Of a DNA stretch of 5,978 nt, positions 5,274 through 5,978 are shown piece after piece. Location of the stretch: positions 1 to 5,978 of the forward strand of contig DAOVIC010000110.1 in NCBI GenBank assembly GCA_030671565.1, read 5' to 3'. The notes beneath the pieces were generated by a model. The model ran no database searches. It was given only the letters and a program-made list of their open reading frames with translations, and was not told the origin of the DNA. The DNA is from Anaerohalosphaeraceae bacterium. Its GTDB lineage: Bacteria; Planctomycetota; Phycisphaerae; Sedimentisphaerales; Anaerohalosphaeraceae. The position numbers were made by a program, and so were the translations under genes. Every line of letters begins with the position of its first letter. Position 1 is the stretch's first letter.

Positions 5274-5978
5274 ATGAAAAAAATTAATACCGCTAAAATT
5301 CAGACTCTAATAGACCTCGCCGTTGAAGAGGATTTCGCAAAAGGTGACCCAACCTCCGTTCTAACAATACCGGAAGACGCAACCGCAAAGACAAAGATCA
5401 TCACAAGAGAAGAGATCGTCGTCTGCGGAATGGATGTTGTCCGGGAAATACTAAAACGTTACGACAAAAGATTAAAGCTAAAGGTCCTCATCCCCGACGG
5501 ACAAAGAGCAAACGTCGCAAACAAACTCGCAGTAATAGAGGGCCCACTAAGACCGATGCTAAGTGCAGAAAGAGTGGTACTCAACTTCCTCCAGCGGCTC
5601 TGCGGAATCAGCACGATGACTTGGAAATACGTAAGCGCAGTAAGAGGAACACGATCAAAAATATACGACACACGCAAAACCACCCCCGCATGGCGAATGC
5701 TCGAAAAATACGCCGTTAAATGCGGAGGAGGATACAACCACAGAATGCACCTCGGCGACGGAGTAATGATAAAGGACAACCACATCGCGGAGATGGGAAA
5801 AAATCTCACCCCAAAATTAAGAAAACTCGTCGAAAAGGCGAAACAGTTCAAAGGCGTACAATTCGTCTCAGTAGAAGTTGACCACGTGGACCAGCAGCTC
5901 GACCGCGTACTAAAAGTCGACGGCATCGATGTAATACTCCTGGACAACATGGGCCAGTGGCAGCTAAAGCACGCCGTC
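5274..5978 (+). CDS. nadC: Quinolinate phosphoribosyltransferase (decarboxylating), 5' part
   Basis: NadC joins quinolinate to PRPP and releases CO2, giving nicotinate mononucleotide for NAD synthesis; it works as a cytoplasmic dimer or higher oligomer. The window holds 235 codons with no stop before the right edge; the family is usually about 280, so some 40-50 residues are missing. Visible signatures: EEDFAKGDPTS near the start (18-28), AERVVLNFLQRLCGIST (98-114, Arg99), DTRKTTP (132-138), the active-site run from Lys149 to Asn169 with HR at 156-157, Lys167 and DNH (168-170), the acidic pair at EVD (201-203), and LLDNM (222-226). GGAAAG (5263-5268) lies five bases before ATG 5274. The 23-base gap after uvrB suggests one operon; there is no functional link between the two that I know of. 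Confidence 0.96.
   Translation, partial: MKKINTAKIQTLIDLAVEEDFAKGDPTSVLTIPEDATAKTKIITREEIVVCGMDVVREILKRYDKRLKLKVLIPDGQRANVANKLAVIEGPLRPMLSAERVVLNFLQRLCGISTMTWKYVSAVRGTRSKIYDTRKTTPAWRMLEKYAVKCGGGYNHRMHLGDGVMIKDNHIAEMGKNLTPKLRKLVEKAKQFKGVQFVSVEVDHVDQQLDRVLKVDGIDVILLDNMGQWQLKHAV

Noticed and set aside
5459..5950. 163-codon minus-strand frame at the right end
   Set aside because: It is antisense to nadC, whose + frame carries all the active-site motifs and runs open to the window edge.

Overview
The window carries six protein-coding genes, all on the + strand: the end of a flagellar ATPase gene (flhG), a flagellar sigma factor (fliA), diaminopimelate epimerase (dapF), ribosomal protein S21 (rpsU), the excision-repair helicase uvrB, and the start of quinolinate phosphoribosyltransferase (nadC). 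flhG is cut by the left edge and nadC by the right edge. A possible 44-codon reading frame sits between flhG and fliA. I see no mobile element, CRISPR array, tRNA or rRNA.

The gene set suggests a flagellated, peptidoglycan-making, diderm-type bacterium of moderate GC content. The protein style, the mixed use of Shine-Dalgarno sites (clear before fliA and nadC, absent before dapF and uvrB) and the gene assortment remind me of Planctomycetota, perhaps Phycisphaerae. This is an impression, not a proven placement. The + strand is rich in A and C, both at third codon positions and in much of the non-coding DNA. That bias also produces the long meaningless open frames on the minus strand.

Layout: 1-651 is the end of a motility operon. 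652-800 is an unusually dense leader ahead of fliA. It holds a sigma-28-like promoter, a nested set of inverted repeats that would fold as RNA, a possible small ORF, and a strong ribosome binding site that favours an fliA start at 801. 1584-1743 contains a plausible housekeeping promoter for dapF. 2623-2984 is a gene-free gap with a weak terminator candidate and a good promoter for rpsU. rpsU ends at a textbook intrinsic terminator (3188-3226), so it looks like its own transcription unit. uvrB and nadC follow 23 bases apart and probably share a transcript.

FlhG and FliA act together in flagellum number/placement and late flagellar gene transcription. DapF supplies meso-diaminopimelate for cell wall and lysine, S21 acts in translation initiation, UvrB in nucleotide excision repair and NadC in NAD synthesis. 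The last four are ordinary housekeeping genes. The most interesting part is the fliA leader, where the sequence is consistent with FliA driving its own gene and with an RNA fold controlling its translation.
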